Position numbers and translations under genes: made by a program. A stretch of 7,817 nt of DNA. Origin: Marivivens sp. (GTDB lineage Bacteria > Pseudomonadota > Alphaproteobacteria > Rhodobacterales > Rhodobacteraceae). A model generated the notes under the pieces. That model searched no databases, was not told the DNA's origin, and saw nothing but the letters and a program-made list of their open reading frames with translations. This document shows positions 5,391 through 7,817 of this stretch, in pieces (position 1 is the stretch's first letter; each line of letters begins with the position of its first letter). The stretch covers positions 1-7,817 of the forward strand of contig JAHEBR010000092.1 of the NCBI GenBank assembly GCA_024642185.1, in the 5' to 3' direction.

Positions 5391-7538
5391 CTAGTTGCGG
5401 CCGAGCGCCTTCAACTCGAGGCGGCGGCGATGCAGGACCGGCTCTGTATACCCCGAAGGCTGGACGCGTCCCTCGAACACAAGGTCGCAGGCGGCCTGAA
5501 AGGCGATATCGTTGAACTCGGGCGCCATCGGGCGATAGAACGGGTCGCCCGCGTTCTGACGGTCGACGACCTCGGCCATCTTCTTCATCGCGGCCATCGT
5601 GTCCTCGCGGCTGACGATGCCGTGGTGCAGCCAGTTGGCGATATGCTGCGACGAGATCCGGCAAGTGGCGCGGTCCTCCATCAGGCCCACATCGTGGATG
5701 TCGGGCACCTTGGAACAGCCCACGCCCTGATCGATCCAGCGCACCACATAGCCAAGGATGCCCTGGGCGTTGTTCTCGACCTCGCGGAGGATCTGCTCTC
5801 GGTTCCACTTGCGATAGGTCGCCAGCGGAATATCGAGAAGCGCATCCACATAGGCCCGGCGGCCACCCTTGGCGAGGCGCGCCTGAACGGCAAAGACGTC
5901 GATCTTGTGGTAATGCAGCGCGTGCAGGGTCGCGGCGGTGGGCGACGGCACCCAGGCACAGTTGGCGCCCGACTTGGGGTGGTCGATCTTCTGCTCCAGC
6001 ATCGCCGCCATCTGGTCGGGCATGGCCCACATGCCCTTGCCGATCTGGGCCTTGCCCGAGAGGCCGCATTCGAGGCCGATATCGACGTTCTGGTTCTCGT
6101 AGGCCGTGATCCAGCCCTTGCGCTTGATGAAATCCTTGCGGCTGAAGGGGCCGGCTTCCATCGAGGTATGGATCTCGTCGCCGGTGCGGTCGAGGAAGCC
6201 CGTGTTGATGAAAGCCACCCGGTTCTTCGCGGCGCGGATGCATTCCTTGAGGTTGACCGAGGTGCGGCGTTCTTCGTCCATGACGCCGAGCTTCACCGTG
6301 TCCTGCGGCAGGCCGAGCATCTTTTCCACATGGGTAAAGATCTCGTCGGCAAAGGCCACCTCGTCCGGCCCGTGCATCTTGGGCTTGACCACATAGACCG
6401 AGCCCTTGACCGAATTGCCGCCCTTCTGCTTGAGGTCATGGATGGCAATGAGCGTCGTCACGGCGGCATCCATCAGCCCCTCGAACGCCTCGTCCCCGTT
6501 GCGATCAAGGATCGCGGGGTTGGTCATCAGGTGGCCCACGTTGCGGATCCACAGAAGCGCGCGGCCCTTGATCGAGGTCTCCTTGCCGTTCGGATCAAGG
6601 AAAGACAGATCGGGATTGAGGCGACGGGTGAAGGTTTGGCCGCCTTTGGCAACCTCTTCCGCCAGATCGCCCTTCATCAGGCCAAGCCAGTTGCGATAGG
6701 CCACAACCTTGTCCTCGGCATCAACGCAGGCGACCGAATCCTCGCAATCCATGATCGCAGAGAGGGCGCTTTCCAGCCGCACATCGGCCAGAAGCGCCTG
6801 ATCGCGGCTGCCGATGAAATGGGCGCGGTCGAACACGAGTTCGACGTGCAGCCCGTTGTTGCGCAGGATCACCGAATGCGGCGCCTTGGGGTGGCCGCGA
6901 TAGCCCACGAATTTCTCAGGGGTCACGAGCGGCAGGTCATCGACCAAGAGCTGCCCCTTCTCGACATGATAGCGGCGCACATCGGCGTGGCTGGTGCCGG
7001 CGATCGGGAAGGCCTCGTCCAGGAAGACCCGCGCCCGCGCCACAACCCGCGCGCCCCGGCCGCGCTCGTAGCCGCCCTTGGGGATCGGGCCGGCCATCGC
7101 GTCGGTGCCATAGAGGCAATCATAAAGGCTGCCCCAGCGGGCATTGGCCGCGTTCAGCGCATAACGGGCGTTGGTGATCGGCACGACAAGCTGCGGGCCC
7201 GCGACCGAGGCGATCTCGGGGTCCACATTCGCGGTGCCGATCCGGAACTCGCCACCCTCGGGCAGAAGATAGCCGATCTCGCCAAGGAAGGCCTTATAGG
7301 CCTCGTGATCGTGCGGGGCGTCGCGGTGGGCGATATGCCAGGCGTCGATCTTGGACTGGATCTCGTCGCGCTTGGCGAGCAGGGCGCGGTTCTTCGGTCC
7401 GAGATCGTGGACAAGGCTCGAAAGCCCGGCCCAGAAGGTATCGGCGCCAATGCCGGTTCCCTCAAGCGCCTCTGTTTCAACAAAAGCCGCCAGCTCGGCC
7501 GCGACCTTCATTCCTGCTCTCTCTACGCGTTCAACCAT
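5391..7538 (-). CDS. glcB: Malate synthase G
   Basis: This enzyme joins glyoxylate and acetyl-CoA into malate and CoA, in the cytoplasm, using Mg2+. The 715-aa length fits the monomeric G isoform (about 720 aa) and not the ~530-aa A form. The N-terminus RVERAGMKVAAELAAFVETE (4-23) aligns with the family opening, which favours the ATG at 7538 over Met10; AGGGGA precedes it by about 8 nt. Conserved stretches include the active-site Arg332 in LLWIRNVGHLMTNP (328-341). GVMDEERRTSVNL (418-430) and TGFLDRTGDEIHTSMEAGP (446-464) include the likely Mg ligands Glu422 and Asp450. GVGCSKVPDIHDVGLMEDRAT (605-625) contains Asp622 as the likely catalytic base, and ISSQHIANWLHHG (628-640) follows. No frameshift or missing motif was seen. 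It heads an operon with the GlcG-like gene and is divergent from gatB. No aceA or glcDEF is in the window, so the glyoxylate source is unknown. Confidence 0.98.
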   Translation of the reverse strand: MVERVERAGMKVAAELAAFVETEALEGTGIGADTFWAGLSSLVHDLGPKNRALLAKRDEIQSKIDAWHIAHRDAPHDHEAYKAFLGEIGYLLPEGGEFRIGTANVDPEIASVAGPQLVVPITNARYALNAANARWGSLYDCLYGTDAMAGPIPKGGYERGRGARVVARARVFLDEAFPIAGTSHADVRRYHVEKGQLLVDDLPLVTPEKFVGYRGHPKAPHSVILRNNGLHVELVFDRAHFIGSRDQALLADVRLESALSAIMDCEDSVACVDAEDKVVAYRNWLGLMKGDLAEEVAKGGQTFTRRLNPDLSFLDPNGKETSIKGRALLWIRNVGHLMTNPAILDRNGDEAFEGLMDAAVTTLIAIHDLKQKGGNSVKGSVYVVKPKMHGPDEVAFADEIFTHVEKMLGLPQDTVKLGVMDEERRTSVNLKECIRAAKNRVAFINTGFLDRTGDEIHTSMEAGPFSRKDFIKRKGWITAYENQNVDIGLECGLSGKAQIGKGMWAMPDQMAAMLEQKIDHPKSGANCAWVPSPTAATLHALHYHKIDVFAVQARLAKGGRRAYVDALLDIPLATYRKWNREQILREVENNAQGILGYVVRWIDQGVGCSKVPDIHDVGLMEDRATCRISSQHIANWLHHGIVSREDTMAAMKKMAEVVDRQNAGDPFYRPMAPEFNDIAFQAACDLVFEGRVQPSGYTEPVLHRRRLELKALGRN

Positions 7539-7559
7539 CGTCCGATTCCCCTGACTGTA

Positions 7560-7573
7560 TGCATTGGTATGCA
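7560..7573. promoter_or_regulatory. Inverted repeat in the glcB leader
   Basis: TGCAT (7560-7564), TGGT and ATGCA (7569-7573) form a perfect dyad 21 bp upstream of the glcB start. It lies just ahead of the ribosome site, a position where a repressor could act. The arms are short, so chance is possible. Confidence 0.25.
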
Positions 7574-7599
7574 GGTGTTGTCGCCGACCTAGCGCAAAA

Positions 7600-7615
7600 G
7601 TTTCCGATCGGCAAC
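7600..7615. promoter_or_regulatory. 16-bp near-perfect palindrome in the glcB/gatB intergenic region
   Basis: GTTTCCGATCGGCAAC is symmetric at 14 of 16 positions, with a perfect CCGATCGG core and GTT/AAC ends. It lies about 62 bp upstream of glcB and 113 bp upstream of gatB, so it is better placed to control glcB. The regulator is unknown. Confidence 0.4.
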
Positions 7616-7623
7616 AGGATCGC

Positions 7624-7640
7624 GGTCATCTTCCCTGACC
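7624..7640. promoter_or_regulatory. GGTCA-N7-TGACC dyad upstream of glcB
   Basis: Perfect 5-bp arms at 7624-7628 and 7636-7640 flank 7 nt. Only the symmetry supports a function; arms this short occur by chance in GC-rich DNA. Confidence 0.2.
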
Positions 7641-7670
7641 AATCCGCGGAAGACCGCCCTGCAACCGCCC

Positions 7671-7699
7671 TTGCTCCGCCCGCGCCCCTGTCCTAGAAG
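7671..7699 (+). promoter_or_regulatory. Possible gatB promoter
   Basis: TTGCTC (7671-7676) and TAGAAG (7694-7699) are 17 nt apart, matching the -35 and -10 consensus at 3/6 and 4/6 positions. The start would fall near 7706, about 23 nt before the gatB ATG. The matches are modest. Confidence 0.3.
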
Positions 7700-7728
7700 C
7701 CTTGGCGATACGTTGCGAGGAATGCCCC

Positions 7729-7817
7729 ATGCTCGATTTGACCTATGACGCCCCCAAACCCAAAGTCATCGCCGGCGCTACCGGCGACTGGGAACTGGTG
7801 ATCGGCCTCGAGGTCCA
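7729..7817 (+). CDS. gatB: Aspartyl/glutamyl-tRNA(Asn/Gln) amidotransferase subunit B, 5' end only
   Basis: Only 29 codons lie in the window before its right edge. They read MLDLTYDAPKPKVIAGATG, then DWELVIGLEVH if the cut last codon is His. This is the characteristic opening of alphaproteobacterial GatB, where a rhodobacteral leader precedes the family motif (W)ExVIGLEVHxQ. GatB is the kinase/tRNA-binding subunit of GatCAB, which amidates Glu-tRNA(Gln) and Asp-tRNA(Asn) in the cytoplasm. GAGGA at 7717-7721 lies 7 nt before the ATG. Another ATG at 7722 is out of frame and too close to the ribosome site. The gene is divergent from glcB across 190 bp. The rest of the protein is outside the window. 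Confidence 0.93.
   Translation, partial: MLDLTYDAPKPKVIAGATGDWELVIGLEV

Noticed and set aside
5092..6243. A 383-codon minus-strand frame overlapping glcB and the GlcG-like gene
   Set aside because: It is a shifted frame of two well-supported genes on the same strand and spans their junction; the translation is Arg/Pro/Gly-rich.
5379..7592. A 737-codon open frame on the plus strand across the whole glcB gene
   Set aside because: It is the antisense of a textbook malate synthase G with all motifs intact. Its protein is rich in His, Arg, Gly and Ala with no recognisable domain, as expected from GC-rich antisense frames.

Overview
The window looks like a chromosomal segment of an alphaproteobacterium, most likely a marine-type Rhodobacterales/Paracoccaceae member. 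Four things point this way: high GC with G/C-ending codons, a Hint_2 domain protein of the kind common in that order, a GatB N-terminus of the rhodobacteral type, and a malate synthase G gene followed by a GlcG/HbpS-family gene. The assignment is by recognition, not by search. There are eight protein genes, the last truncated by the window edge. I see no RNA genes, CRISPR array, insertion sequence or prophage.

Left part, plus strand (46-2754): a tight two-gene operon for an isoquinoline 1-oxidoreductase-type molybdenum hydroxylase. It has a small subunit with two [2Fe-2S] clusters (46-513) and a large molybdopterin subunit (517-2754) with a twin-arginine signal, so the complex should work on the periplasmic side. 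The physiological substrate (N-heterocycle or aldehyde) cannot be read from the sequence. The last ~170 codons of the large subunit use more rare codons than the rest.

Middle (2755-4073): a small, almost bare Hint-domain protein on the plus strand (2892-3560). Converging on it, with a 10-bp gap, is a membrane-anchored monoheme cytochrome c on the minus strand (3571-3996). The cytochrome is a possible electron acceptor for the Mo enzyme, because the large subunit carries no cytochrome domains of its own.

Right part, minus strand (7538 down to 4074): malate synthase G (glcB), then a GlcG/HbpS-like protein 24 bp downstream. After a 111-bp gap comes a class-I glutamine-amidotransferase-like hydrolase of the PuuD/peptidase C26 family. 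That gap holds a plausible sigma70 promoter and a perfect 7-bp-arm dyad over the expected transcription start, a good candidate for a repressor site. GlcB condenses glyoxylate and acetyl-CoA to malate, and glcG usually travels with glycolate/glyoxylate genes.

Far right: the first 29 codons of gatB (Asp/Glu-tRNA amidotransferase subunit B), divergent from glcB. The 190-bp region between them contains three separate dyads that may be operators.

No intergenic stretch exceeds 190 bp. I do not see a clearly new multi-gene system. The best leads are the minimal Hint protein, the operator in front of the PuuD-like gene, and the possible Mo-hydroxylase/cytochrome c pairing.
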